DNA from: Oxyruncus cristatus
Lineage: Eukaryota > Chordata > Aves > Passeriformes > Cotingidae
DNA length: 64,000 bases
Direction: 5' to 3'
Assembly (NCBI GenBank): GCA_013399855.1
Contig: VXAY01005956.1
Location: 1,471,319 to 1,535,318, forward strand
The position numbers were made by a program, and so were the translations under genes. A model generated the notes under the pieces. That model was not told the origin of the DNA, ran no database searches, and was given only the letters and a program-made list of their open reading frames with translations. How positions within the stretch are numbered: position 1 is the first letter of the stretch; the number at the start of each line of letters is the position of its first letter. Of this stretch, positions 14,449 through 27,249 are shown in pieces.

Positions 14449-14500
14449 CTGTTCATTGTCATCTTCATCACTGCTGAGTTTCAGATCATCCTCAAGCATT
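14449..14500 (-). CDS. AFF3: AFF3 (LAF4) internal exon carrying the DLKLS/SDE motif
   Basis: A 52-nt internal exon. On the minus strand a pyrimidine-rich tract ending in ctccttttttcag precedes it, and CAG|gtaaatac follows. The first base completes a Ser codon begun in the upstream exon. The next 17 codons read MLEDDLKLSSDEDDNEQ and end in phase 0. MLEDDLKLSSDE is a signature of AF4/FMR2-family proteins (AFF1-4), nuclear scaffolds that gather P-TEFb, ELL and ENL/AF9 in super elongation complexes. It sits just before their Ser-rich transactivation region. The DLxLS and SDE short motifs in it are reported in AF4 to contact Mediator and SL1/TBP; transfer of that role to this protein is inference. 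As I recall the family, the AFF3 text is DDLKLSSDEEENEQ, AFF2 reads DDLKLSSDEDDLEP, and AFF1 and AFF4 differ inside DLxLS. The NEQ ending therefore favours AFF3. The call to the family is firm, the paralogue less so. Confidence 0.85.
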
Positions 14501-15223
14501 CTGAAAAAAGGAGAGACAATGTAGAATTACATTTAATGAATTAATTTGACATACAATGGGCTAATTAAACACTTCAGCAAAGACAGAGGAAAAGCTCTCT
14601 TTCAATTCAACAACAGCCAAATCAGACCCATGGTAAGTAAACTGATGAATACTCCATGTATGCATGTATGTGTGTGATGCTAGGGAAGAGCAAATGACTT
14701 TCAGACTAATCCATCATGGAGTTTGGCAGTCAGCTCCTCTTTCATGTCCTCTTCTATTTGCACATTGTCTCATGGTGACTAGTCCATTTTTACCTACATG
14801 TATTTCTAAATCCAGAGGGAAATTCAGCTCTGGGGCTGCTAAAAACTGAGAAAAAGGCATCTGTGCTTCATTCTCGATTTAGGGCACCACCGATTTTATC
14901 TGAGAGTGGTACCAATCCCCACCTTACCAAACTGAGAAGGCAGAATGGAGAACAGCTGGAAGAGGAGGTGCTCAGCTGAGGTTTGATGGGACCTCACAAT
15001 TGTTAGTATCCAAAGGCAAACATTTTCCAAGCTAGGAATCTGACAATTCATATCCCCATTTTTACTTATTTATTTTTTAATAGAGAGAAATCTCACAAGA
15101 CTGCTCCCTGCTCTTGGTTACAGGAGAAGGATACTCCTAAAAGATGTGGCTGCCCCTATGGCTCCTTCTTCTTCTTTGGCAGAAGAAAGAGTTGAATAAT
15201 GCCCATTACCACATTACTTGTTG

Positions 15224-15253
15224 TTTTTTTTTTGTTTTTTTTTTTTTTTTTTT
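15224..15253. repeat. Poly(T) tract with one G
   Basis: Ten T, one G, then nineteen T. No processed-transcript body with a polyadenylation signal is recognisable on the minus strand next to it, so I treat it as a homopolymer. Confidence 0.9.
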
Positions 15254-16064
15254 AAATCCAAGACTCTGATACAGAAAAACACACAGGGTAAGAAACCATA
15301 TTATTTGCTGTTACAGAGACAGAAAACGTCTTTTCTTTTGAGGCCTGCTAACCTGAAGAGACATGATCAGCAGTCACCAAACAAACTCCTGTACAGCTTC
15401 CCATATATTCATGCTTTTATCTGGTGGTCCTCCTCAGAGCTGACATTGCTCAGGCACACTTCTACCTCACACCCATCTTTTCACCTTGACAAATTGTCTT
15501 ATCACAGAATGACGTGTGAATGAATCAGCACATCTCACCCAGCTGTGACAGCCACTGAAATTGCGGAGCTCCCTTTCTGCCATCCTGAGCTACTTTACCC
15601 ACGGCAGGAGGCTTGCAAATTGCAATTATTGTTTCCTTTCTGCCTTGATGGAGACTGAAGTCTATGATTTTTTATTGTGAGCCTTTAAATAACTGTAGCA
15701 ATCAATGGATGCTCTGTTAGGAAGGTTTTTTTTTTTGTTTGAAGACTACCAGTAAATCATGAAAGCCTCCTGATACGAGGAATTTTAAAGAGGGGGCAAT
15801 AATCCCGGTGCAGAAATATCAGAGTAGTTTAAGCCTTGATGGTGATCTTAAAAAGAGAAAGTGAAGGAGATCTCTAAACCAGTTTGTAAGTCATCTGTCT
15901 TCCAGTGACCTCTGTTGTCGGGCAGCCCAGTGGTTACAAAGTATCTGGACACATAACTACTAGTCATTAACATCCTGATAAATGGCCGATGCCTCCCTGT
16001 AATACGTGAACCCATAAAAGTACAACGGTAGCACGGATAAAAAATTCTTCTAAAAGTCAGGATT

Positions 16065-17059
16065 TGTGGTGGGTTGACCTTGGCTGGATGCCAGGTGCCC
16101 ACCAAAGCTGCTCTATCCCTCACCTCCTTGTCTGGACAGGGGAGAGAAAATATAACAAAAAACTCATGGGTCAAGCTACAGACAGGGAGAGATCACTCAG
16201 CAATTACCATTGCAGACAAACCAGACTTGATTTGGGGAAATTAATTAGGAAGATTGGCAATGAAATCAGTGTAGGACAAAGAGAAATAAAACCAAATCAT
16301 GAAACACCTTCCCCCTGTGCTTCCCTTCTTCCTGGCCTCAACTTCACTGCCAATTTTCTCTGCCTTCTCCTCCCCACTGGCGCAGGGGGATGGGGAATGG
16401 GAGTTATGGTCAGCTCATCACACTTTGTCTTTGCAGCTTCTTCCTCTGCACGGGGAGGACTTTTCCCATTCTTCCCCTCTCCTTCCAGCATGGGGTCCCT
16501 CCCATGGGGGACAGCTCTCCATGAATTTCTCCAATGAGATTCCCTTCATGAGCTGCTCCACAGGGTCACACATCCTGCCAGCAAACCTGCTCCAGTGTGG
16601 GCTCCTCTCTCCAGAGGCCCACAGGCCCTGCCAGAACCTGCTCCAGCACGGGCTTCCCATGGAGTCACAGCCTCCTTCGGGCATCCACCTGCTCCAGCGT
16701 GGGGTCCTCCACGGGCTGCAGGTGGATCTGCTCCCCCACAGACCCCCATGGGCTGGAGCACCTCCTGCTCCTCCTTCTGCACTGACCCCGGTGCTTGCAG
16801 GGCCTTTTCTTTCACATACTGACACTTGTCTCTTCCAGCTGCTGTTGCACAGTGGTTTTTTCCCTCTTTCAAACGTGTTATCTCAGAGGTGCTACCAGCA
16901 TCTGTGACGGGCTTGGCCTTTGCCAGTTGTGGTGTCTTGTGCCTGGCATTGGCTCTGTCAGACATGGGAGAAGCTTCTGGCAGCTTCTCACAGAAGCCAC
17001 CCCTGAAGCCCCCCCTGCTACCAAAACCTTGCCATGCAAACCCAATACACTGTTTTTCA
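16065..17059. mobile_element. Solo LTR of an avian endogenous retrovirus
   Basis: A block of about 995 bp starts TGTGGTGGGTTGACC and ends TTTTTCA, so it has the TG...CA ends of an LTR. It is flanked by GGATT (16060-16064) and GGAAT (17060-17064), a 5-bp target duplication with one mismatch. A 5-bp duplication suits an ERVL-type or related integrase. I recognise the sequence from memory as a high-copy avian LTR, but I cannot give the Repbase name with certainty. No gag, pol, env, primer-binding site or second LTR adjoins it, so it is a solo LTR left by recombination. An AATAAA lies near 16284 on the plus strand. The minus orientation has a degraded TATA-like site and the longer repeat-derived frame, so orientation is unresolved. 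All open frames in this block, including one of 202 codons, are products of its high GC content and internal repeats. Confidence 0.85.
16586..16738. repeat. 51-bp tandem repeat (about 3 units) inside the LTR
   Basis: The decamer cctgctccag starts at 16586, 16637 and 16688, a spacing of exactly 51 bp each time. The intervening sequence is diverged but related (tggg...tcc...cc motifs). Partial copies containing ctgctcc follow near 16728 and precede near 16553. The period is a multiple of three, so the minus strand reads recurring SPxWSRF-type peptides in one frame without stops. This is a minisatellite inside the LTR, not evidence of a gene. Confidence 0.8.
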
Positions 17060-20000
17060 GGAATTATTAATCTTTAGAGGCCTGGACTTTGGTGATGAAC
17101 AGGAACTTTTAATGCTGTTTATCTAGCAGACACGTCCATTTGTTTCCCCAGAGCCAATACTTGCTGTGCCATTCTCAATGTATCACTGTACCTCGATCTA
17201 TCCACAGTCCCTGATTGTTATCTGCAAGTCTCATTACATCAGAAGGACAATACCCCCAGGAAACCGAGACCATTTTCATACAGGACTATATCATTCTGAC
17301 TCTTAACTCTAATTCAATCCTACACTCCTACTTTTAAACCTACATCTCACTTTAATGTGTAAATTATCCACTGCTTTAAAGCAGCACTGCTAGATAATGT
17401 GCTCTATTGTTATTTTTTAATGCAGATCTAAGAGGACATAATGCAAAGGATCTCTTCATGAATGAAACCCTAAGGGTGGTGTGTGGTTTTTTCTTTCAGC
17501 TATTGGGTGTGGGGTGTTTTTTTTATTTTTTTTTTTTACATGTTAAATTCCTTTTTGACATACCCTGGCAGAAATAAACCAAAAAAGGACGAAAGAAATT
17601 CCATATTGGATAAATGGAAAGAACAAAGAAGAAAACATAAAAAAGATAAATTGCTACACTTTCTAAACTAACCCTACAGCCACCCGAAACGGCTGATTAA
17701 TAACTGTCCTCATACAGCCTATACTGCAGACACTTACTAACAAGTACAGTAAGTGCAAGACATGTTTATTGAATATTGAAAAATATAAAATTGATATAAA
17801 ACATGATTAGTAGGAAGGACAACTGTTGGAGTTGGTTTCAGATAAACTAAATTTGCAGGATTTATGAGTTCCCTTCAAGAGACTAATGGATGTTTAGATG
17901 ACTAGAGAGAGGAAAAAAATTGGATTTTGGTATTTCTTTAGCAGTTCCAAGCTTATCACTTGGAGTATATAATTCTTCTTAGCCTGTTCTGCTAAATGAA
18001 GACTATGGCATCCCATTCAGTTCCAAAACTCGAAGGTTAAACAACTAAACCATCCAGATTCTCAAATGCATCACACTCTCCTGGCAGATGGAATAATTAA
18101 AGAGAAACTGAGTGTTGTACCAACAATAAATACATGGTAGCCAGAGAAGTGAGGGAATAAATTAAAAATGCACAGTATGTGCAAATGAAAGTAGAATGCC
18201 GAAGATTTCAAATAGCTTGCTCCCAGAGAACGCTGGTTAGACGAGGTAATATTTTACAGAACACAGAGGCCTAGATGGTCTTACACAATTTTAAAATGTG
18301 CTTAATATTCTGAAGACATGGGTCACAGTAGCTTGCAGTGTTTAATGTTTCTATTAACTCTCATTTATAAGCAAGGAGCATCTGATTGCACTCAGAGCCC
18401 AATAAGGGTTTCTTAAGACCGCCAGCAACCTTAACCCAAGGTGACTATTTCACCATCACATCTAGACAGATAACCCATTTCAGCCTCAAAGCCCTGAGAC
18501 AGAAGAGCTCTGTATCCACAGCTCTCTGGGACACCGTCTGGATGGTCTGAACGTGAAATTAGGCCCTCTTGAGTGAGAGGTCCCTGTAAATACCCATATG
18601 ATCTATTCTACATAATTGTTCACCTCAGAAACACCCAGGCTGGAGATTACATAGTATATTTGTTATTAAGATCAGGACAGCTATTAATAAAGGCTAATTT
18701 GGTGGCTATGTTAAAATTACAATGAATACTCTCAATGAGGGCAAATCAAAGAGAAAACTGCCTGTATCAGACAGCTATCTCCAGAACTGTTATGAATTAA
18801 TTTTATTTTCTATTCTTCTCTGACCCAGCTGACATTATTATTGAATATACATGTACTTGTTTGTCTTTTCATCCATAGCTAATGCAAAACACCACTTTAG
18901 GGAAAGAATGGGATTAAGTAGGATTTTTTATTTCATTATTAGAGCAACGCCATTTACTATAACAGTTGAAGTTGTGTCAGCACATTTATAATCTACAATT
19001 TTCAGAGGCTTATAATTTGGAATGTGAAATTATTGCAAAGCAAAAACGTTGTGACAAAGCAACACATTTATCTGTGGTGTAAGTAGGGGCAATCTCATTG
19101 ACTGACTACAATACCCACTTCCTCCAGGGATGAATCGGCTCCCAAAGCAGATTGTTTCTACATTACAAATTTAACTAGACAAATGGGTGAATGAAGGCTT
19201 TTTAGGATGAGTTCTGTAAAAGTCTCGCTAGAAATAGTAAGAACAAAATATCGCTTTTAGGAGCCTTCAATTTGTATCAGGCCTCAGAAGATTATGAGAT
19301 GGGCAAAAATCAGAATGAGCTTTTTTTATAACTTTTGGCATAATAAACTTTATCTTCTCTCTTTGACTCTTTACACATTTTCCAAAACTATAATTTAAAA
19401 CAATATGCCATGATAATAAGCCAGTTTAAACATCATCACTATCAGTCCATAATTTGTATCTGTTCTCTCAACAGACCATGTCAAACGGTTACACAAGTCC
19501 CACCACGGCTTCTGTTTCTCAGTGGGACAGACTCTTTTTTTTTTTTTATACAGTTCTCCTGTCCATGTTCAGCTTGAATGAGTCATGGAGTCCCTCAGCC
19601 ACTCCTAACAGCTGTTTACACATTTTTTTCATGAATAGCGAGCAAGTGGCCAAAGCTGCAGAGCGAGATCACCTCGGACTTGATGAGACTTTTGGGGTGA
19701 CTGGAATAGGTTTTCCCACTCATCAGTGCTGGCAGTAGCAAAGGCAGCAGAACTTCAGCTCAGCTCTGGGGTTTGGGCTGAAATTCCCTGGGGTCTCACC
19801 AAGTTCAGCTGCACGAACACTGAAACAGGACTTGTAGCCCATCCCAACTGTTAAGTGCAGCAGGTGTTTTGTGCACACCAGACCTGCTGGCTTGGGATCC
19901 TGTCAACAAGCAAGTGAGGATTTGATTAGGAGACAAGAGAAAATCCCCTCCCTGAAAAAGCACTACCACAATTATCACTCAATTTCTGTTACTTTTATAG

Positions 20001-20332
20001 GAGATTCTGAACTTCTTAAAGGAATTATTTTCATGGCTCAACATCCTTCTTTTGGTTTAATGTATAACTTATTTAAATGCTTTTTACAAATGAATAAGGT
20101 CTGGACTGAGAGCAGATTTCTGGGAATGCTATGCATTTCTTCCTGCTCTGGTTGTGGAGGGCTGGGCTGGGAGTCCACTGCGTTTATAATGACAGGTTTG
20201 GTGACACAGCTTCCTCAAGGAGGAGGTGCTTAAAAGGCAGCGAGAACAGGAAGGAAGGAGGACAGGCAATGGAATGAACCATACATACAGACACCCCATT
20301 CTTTTCTTGCCAGGTTTGCCTCTGGTAAAATG

Positions 20333-20347
20333 TATATATATATATAT
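20333..20347. repeat. (TA)n tract
   Basis: Seven TA units followed by an A+T-rich stretch. A simple repeat. Confidence 0.95.
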
Positions 20348-21689
20348 TTATAATATTCCTGTGCTTTTGAAAATATTTAGCTCATTTGTTTTCGTAAATC
20401 TTTAACATTGTCCTTGCAACCTCAGTGGGGAAACCATGCTTCTGTTTCATTAGTGGGGCAGGACGTATTGCTTAAATTTGGCCAAAGAGAAAAGGATGAA
20501 ATTGTGACTAGTGACACAAAAGATACAGCAAAGTGCTGCTAAGGAGAAGCAGTGCCTGGTGTGGGAAGCTTACAGAGGATGTGGGTGCTCTTCAAGGAAA
20601 GAATTCCCTCCTGCTTCAACCTTCCACTGATACACAAGGACAATTTTAAATTGAGGTTTGTGTGCTTTAGAATGGAGTAGCATGTGCTACAACAAGTTAT
20701 TCTGTTCGATATTAAAGACAGAGCTTAAACTGTTAGAGCAAATTTCACTCGTGAAACTTAATAAGACTTAAATCCAGAACAGGAAGGAATCAAATAAATG
20801 CCTTTGAGGTGGCAAGAATAGTATATTGCCACCCTGAGCTAAGAAGCCCTTGTTACTCTTCTTTTTTCAGCAATACTGATGTGGAAGGAACACCATCCCT
20901 GCAAACAGTGACTAGCACTGAGATGCAACTTTTTCTACCCCTGAACTTTCATGGAAATAAGGCCATCAGTTCAACACAGTCTCTGCTTGTTCACCCTGTG
21001 GATTTCATAGAGAACTTGTTTCTCATTTTCCTAGTGCATTTCTCTGTGGTATATAAGGCTTCTCTGAGAGTGGTAACTCAAAAGGTATCATGCAAATGAC
21101 AAACTGTATAACAGAATTCAGATGTATTTCAAGAATGTGTTGCACACACTGGAGCACATTTTTATCATTTATCAAGGGGGAAGAAGGGGGCCTATGTCTG
21201 TGAAAACATCTAACAATAGATTTCCCCAGAGAAGTTCATAATACAGTGAGTAAAAAAAATGGGGAAATGAAAATAAATGGTAGAGTAATTCCAAAGCAAA
21301 AAAGAAGATCTTTTGTTTTAAAACATCCCATCAATAAATCTTGAAAACAGATATTCCTTCTCTTGCTGAAATGTGCAAGTCATCTTCAGATTATTTCCTC
21401 TCAGATATTGTAAGAGTTACGGCAAAAGAAAATCTCAGAAGATTAAATGGAATTTACAAGCACCATTTACCTTAATAGTCAGGGCCTTTTGTCCAGCAAT
21501 TTTATACGTACTTAAATATAATTTATTAATTTTTCCTTCTCCTCATCTACCATTTTCTTTCATTACATTTTTGTCAATGATGAGGTCCATCCTCATTGAG
21601 TCACAGAAGAAACTTCTGCTCACTTAAGCAATTTCAGTGGCCTGAATGGAGCTAATTTGCTTAAGGTATAGATCAATTCCTTAGCTTTT

Positions 21690-21804
21690 GAGATGAGACT
21701 GGATGTGGCACTTAGTGCCATGGTCTGGTAACCACAGTGGTGTTGGATCAAGGGTTGGACTTGATGATCTCTCTTCCAAAACGGTTGGTTTTATGATTCT
21801 ATGG
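21690..21804 (+). mobile_element. CR1 LINE, 5'-truncated 3' end
   Basis: The segment has the typical avian CR1 3' terminal layout: a GAGACTGGATGTGGCACTT-type stretch, then GTTGGACTTGATGATCT, TCTTCCAAAACGGTTGG and the terminal TTATGATTCTATGG, which is the ATTCTATG 8-mer at CR1 3' ends. Only about 115 bp remain, as is usual for severely 5'-truncated CR1 copies. No coding part survives. The family is chicken-repeat-1 or a close neoavian relative; the subfamily is not resolvable by eye. Confidence 0.85.
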
Positions 21805-24800
21805 ACTGAAATCCCCTCCCCTTAGAAAGAGCTGAAGTCAAGTTTTGTGTCTTCACTGCCAAAACAGCCTGTGAGCAATAGAGGCACCTGTTCTCCTCCC
21901 TCCCATGGGAGAAGGCACACATCACCCTGCTAACACGGTCAGCCTCCCTCTGGCCCAGTTGATGGAGGAAGATGTCTTGCTAAGGCACACTCCATTTTGT
22001 GTTGTCACACGCAGCCTGCCTCAGTGTTCCTGGCACCGTATCAGTAATTAGCGTAATTACAGCTGGTGAGAGAGAAGTAACCCCTGTGGTTATCTATTAG
22101 GTACCTCACAATTAGAGAGTGCACTTCATTACTCATCTCTCCGCATCATCTCTTAATTTCAAAAGGATTAAGCAAAATTAATTCTTTCACTAGAAGAATT
22201 TCTTCATCCAGCCATCCATTAATGTCTATGTATAAAAAGCTCTTCAAGGCAACTAAGATATTAAGTTGCTACTAAGTGCATTATAACTACTTGTCTGTTG
22301 ACAGGCATTTTGTGTTTCATTAAAGCTGAGACAAGAACCTTGGGAGGAGGGAGAAACCTACTGCCAACTTTAATAGATGGAAATCCGTAAGTTTAGCAGG
22401 AATAATACTCTAGCATATCCAATAACGTCATATCCCTATTGAGCTCCAATCCTGCTCCTAAACAACACTTCCAACCCGGGAGCAGAACCGGGTCAAAATA
22501 TTTTAACAGTGTGATAGGAAGTTTTTAAAAAAAAAAAATCACAAAAAGCAGCATCCTCGTGTTTCAAGCTGGTGAGTTGATATTTTTGTCTCAATAACAC
22601 TAATACCACCAGGTTTGCCTTCTGCCTCAGAAAAGTGCAATCTCTATCACACTGTGTCTCCCTCACTGCCCAATGACTCTTCAGCACAACATACGACTCT
22701 GTTTGGCAAGGCCTGAGTACGATGCATCATTGAAGCAAAAAGGGGGGGAAATAGGCAGAAAAAAGAGAGAAGAGCAAAGAAAAGTATGGGTCTGGGGAAA
22801 ATACAGGGAGGGACTAATAGTTTCTAAAAATGCCAGTGCAAAATTTGTATTCTTTGAGTTTTTGAAGAATAAAAATGAGGAGCCCACCTTTTTAAGTGTG
22901 CCAAATTCTGCTATAGTGCACAAAACTTTTACTATTTTCCCTTTGATGAACTGCAGTGGCTGATATAATTTTGGGTTCTGCTATTTATCAAGAGCAATAT
23001 ATAGTCCAAGAGCCATTCCTGTGATACAGACTCATTTCCAATACATTCCACATGAAAAACACCTGCTTACTCCAACCACATTTGATTAAAACTGTCTCCT
23101 AGCCAGAGTACCAGTATTTTCTCTGGTAAACAAGCCTTCGGTTGGCATATTTACACATAAAGGCTATGGGAACTTAGCACACAGTTAAACAATGATTGAT
23201 CATTCTATAGCAACTTGCAAAGGTGACTTTAAAAAATCATACCAGAAAATATATTAAAGAAAGTTGTTCAGCAGGGGACAAATAACACAGGACTGGCTCA
23301 TCTATCCAGTGTTCTACAATGCATATGGAAGGACATTAATTTTATTCATTGATTACGTTCTTTTATTTTATTCCTTTTTTAATCTGGTAACAAAGTGAGT
23401 CCTTCAAGGAGCTGTTTGATGAGCTGTCAGTACCAACATGACATTTGCAAATCTTTCCCTGTGCACTCTTTTCCCCTTACATAGACTAATCTCATATCTG
23501 AAGAGCAGAGCTCTTTTGTTTCTGCAGATTGGAAATGAGTTGTGTCTGATAAATCTGAAGCTTCAATAACCTGGTCTGGAGTGGAAGCAGCTTTTTCTGT
23601 TCATGTAAACCTTTATCCTGATGTATTTTTGCGTCTCCTTCTGCCATTTGAACTATTTGTTTCTAATTTTGAACTGCTGTCTGCAAAGTTCAGTGCCGTG
23701 GGGAGAGACTGCACTTCAGTGTTAGTGATAAGAATGACAGTGTGTCCTCAAGGCACTTCACAGAGACAGCACAGACTGAGATGAACTCTGTTCCTCTCTG
23801 GCAGAGGTACTAGAACTGCATGGAGCTGGGCACTGGGGTGCCGAGGAAAAGAAACATCCAGTGCCTGCTCTGAGATAAGGAGGCATTGGCAGCTCACCAG
23901 TGACACCAGTCTGTTCCAGCCTGTTGACTGAAATGGCACCCACAACCCTTCCACACCCGGGAGGACCTCTGCCTCCTGCTCCTCACTGTCTCAGCACAGT
24001 CCCCTGGCAGGATCTCTGGAGAACAGATAGTTTTCCAAGCTTCCTCCATAAGATGAATCTACTTTATCCACCCTCCACAAATAAGGGTGGATCTGAAAAG
24101 CCGCAAGAGTCCCAGAGAAAGCTCTGATTTGCTCACTCAGAGCAGCTGCCTGGAGTTGGGGCACCAAGAACAGGGTGCCAAGTAAATATAAGGTTCAACA
24201 GAGGCCAATTTATCCCCAGTTTGCAAAATGATTTCCCTACTTTAAACTCTTTTAGCCATAACAAGGCCCAGCAACCTCTCGACTACAATTAACATGAGAA
24301 CTATTTCCCTCCATAGTCTCAATTCCTTAACAAAGCCTTTGAGCAGTGTTCATGGCCAATATATGTGTATGCCCTGAAACCAAACACAGGTACTGCTCGG
24401 TTATCATGTCTGCAGAGGAGACACATCAGCTCCTGTGGGTTCACAGCATTCTAATACGACATGGGAGCTTTTCACTCAGTTTTCATAGCTTAAGGACATA
24501 CAGAAGGGAAAACTATTTTATCTAGTAAAAAATTTCTGCCTAGTATTAGGCTTATCAGAGTTTTCCAGCTTAAAGTTGGATGCCATTGGGGTCACATCTT
24601 GGTTAACGAGACAGGGACAAAAAGAACAGAGGAAGACAGAGAAAGAAATGATTCTATTAAAATTCCGTAAGAAGTACTAATAGAAAAGTGGAAAAGAGAA
24701 GGCAGAGGTGGAAGAAAAGGAGGTAAAAAATGCCAAAGGTAAACTAAACCCAAGTATCTCGTGGTGTTTTTGTAGAATATGCACTTGTGCCAGCCTTGAT

Positions 24801-27182
24801 TTGGAGGAAGGATAGAAGGGATAGGAAAGGAACAGAGACATGGTCTCTTCTTCCTGATACAAATCAGATTTCTCTTTAGTAGAAATGTAATTTTTTAACT
24901 GGTCATTAGAAGAAACTTACTCTTATTACAGTATTTGCAAATGTGAGAAAATTTGCAAACTTCTAAAATGAACTCAGGAGACCTTCAAAAACTCAAGCAC
25001 TGCTGGGATCTGCTCATCCCTTCAAAGAAAGCATAAGGAATATTTGTCAAGAAGGAAGCTAAAGGTAAAGCCTGCCAGTTTCTTTCACAACACTGGCCTC
25101 TAAAAAAGGTGTAACCAATGTCCTCCTATTTTAGATAGTTCGGTGTGAGTGGACCCTCATTAATCAGATGAGTGGAGGAACAGCAACAAAGACTCCCTGA
25201 CAGTGACCTCAGGTTGAGAGATGTTTTAATCCCTGGGGTCAATTAGTCCTCAAGAATGAACTGTTGGGGATGAGTGTCCTGTAACCCAATTAAGGGGTCT
25301 GGCTTCTTAATTACAAGTGCAAAGGAACAACAACTTCATAAAACTGTAAAGTAATTAATTATTTACTTGTTCAAATGGAAGACTCAAGATGTTTAATAAA
25401 GACTGGTAGAGGAGGTCTTCCAGCTGCAGATACTGCAGAGGCAACGTGATGCAGTCATGACATGGCTTTTCAGTGATTTGTTAGGCTATGGAGAATGGGA
25501 GCTTGAGCTTCAGAAACAGTGCTTGGGCATGTGGACAAAAGCAAAATTTGCCACATTTCAGATTTTTAACAAATGCTTTAAACTTAGCATTTGAATCACA
25601 GATTTTCAGGGGCTTGCATTTCCAAAGTAGAATTCCAAGAGGGGATGCAGGTCCTTTGTACTGGCCTGCTGATGGTGCATGGTGAAATAAAGAGCAGGAG
25701 TCAGCCACCTGGAAGATGAGCAGCTTCCTGGGGCTCATGTGTGCGTGGGAGAACTGACCTGGGCTTTCAGTGCCACAGAGGCACTACATCAGCACAAAAA
25801 ATACTGCTGGCCCACAACCAGAACACTGGGTAGTGCAGGGATGATCAAATGGAAAAGTCCCCATAGAAAGCAAAGATAAGGTGATATCTTGGGGAAGGTG
25901 AGCTTCATTTTCAGAGCACTAACTTGTGATCAGTTTTTAAAACCACTTCTCCTGTAGCTGCAAAATCCTCCATCAAGAATCCACAGCTATCCCACAGATC
26001 TGATACAGAGTTTGCAAAGAGCAATGAATCTTCAGTAAGACTGTTCACTTCTATCCTCAAATGAACATTCTGTTGATCAATCTAAAATGTATAAACAGAT
26101 TAATCCACGCAGTACTAAAGCTAATGTAAATAGAGGAGATAAAACCAAGCAAGACTAGAACTAATATAAATAGACGGAATAAATGAAAAAAATATTTAAG
26201 TGATTTCTGAATCTGGATGATTTATAAGGCACTGCATATGCACAAGAGAAATCAGGTACCAAGCACAGTCCTGAAAACACTGACTCATGCAAGTAATCCT
26301 TGCTCCTGTAAGCACTATTTTTCAGGCTCAGATCCAAACACAATGCCTGACACTGTTTGCTCTGATAATCACTCTAAGATAAACAGATATGAATAACTGC
26401 AAATACTTTCAAGCATTTCCTTTCACTTAGAATATAAAAAGAAAAATTAGAGGATAAAATGAAAATGTATGTTTCCACTTCCAGATTTCATACATCATTA
26501 ATTCTGTAAAAATATATCGGTCTTCATGCTGATAGTTCTCTTTGCTTGGCAAGCTTGCAGAATGCAATATGCTAGATAACCTGATTGAAAATTTGATCCT
26601 ATTGTTTAACAAAATGAGGATTGTTTCATAAGGGGCTCCACCATGTCTGTGCACATTTTCCCCTAAGTAACAGTGTAAGACTTGTATTTCCCCAGACAGC
26701 TGAACATTTACGTTGATGTACTTGGCTACAGATCCAATCTTGCTCTGGCTATAATACAGGAGAATTTTCCTCAGCATTTTGAATTATGGCACTGAAATAA
26801 TTTTACAGTGCCTTCTGTGCATGTTACACAAGTTTTCTGATACAGTTAGCTCTTCCTGAGAGTTTGTTTACCCTATAAATTGTGCCACATGGTTAAACCA
26901 TTCTTTGTCCTGAATTCTGCAGAGGTTATTTTTTTCAGTATCCCTGCAAATGGTGTAGCTCTGGAAAAGCCAGCACCTCCCCACAGCCATGCACACCCTG
27001 TGTACGTACACTCTCCATTCTTTATATTCCCTAGGAATCCCAGGTTACTTTTGAGCTATTTGCCAATTCGTGCTTGCAGAGCCCTCTACAATGAAGCTCT
27101 GAGGAACAGAGAAAGGAATATTCAACTGTTGGTTTAAATGGGTACAGGAGAGAATACCTACAGACGCTGTTTATACCCAATT

Positions 27183-27249
27183 ACAGAATCACAGAATGGC
27201 TGGGGTGGGAAAGGACCTCTGCAGATCATCTACTCCGATCCCCCTGGCC
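27183..27249 (-). mobile_element. CR1 LINE 3' end, very short, inverted
   Basis: The plus strand reads ACAGAATCACAGAATGGCTG, then GGGTGGGAAAGGACCTCTGC and AGATCATCTACTCCGATCCC. This is the reverse complement of a CR1 3' terminus. The element lies on the minus strand and is cut after about 65 bp, where the CR1 resemblance stops at CCTGGCC. No target duplication is obvious. Confidence 0.85.

Noticed and set aside
16299..16907. 202-codon plus-strand open frame
   Set aside because: It lies wholly within the LTR, shares its bases with several other long frames on both strands and has the 51-bp repeat inside it. It is a composition effect, not a gene.
20201..20233. PQGG in a plus-strand frame as a reverse-transcriptase signature
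   Set aside because: The residues are not GVPQGS, and no neighbouring RT motifs occur.
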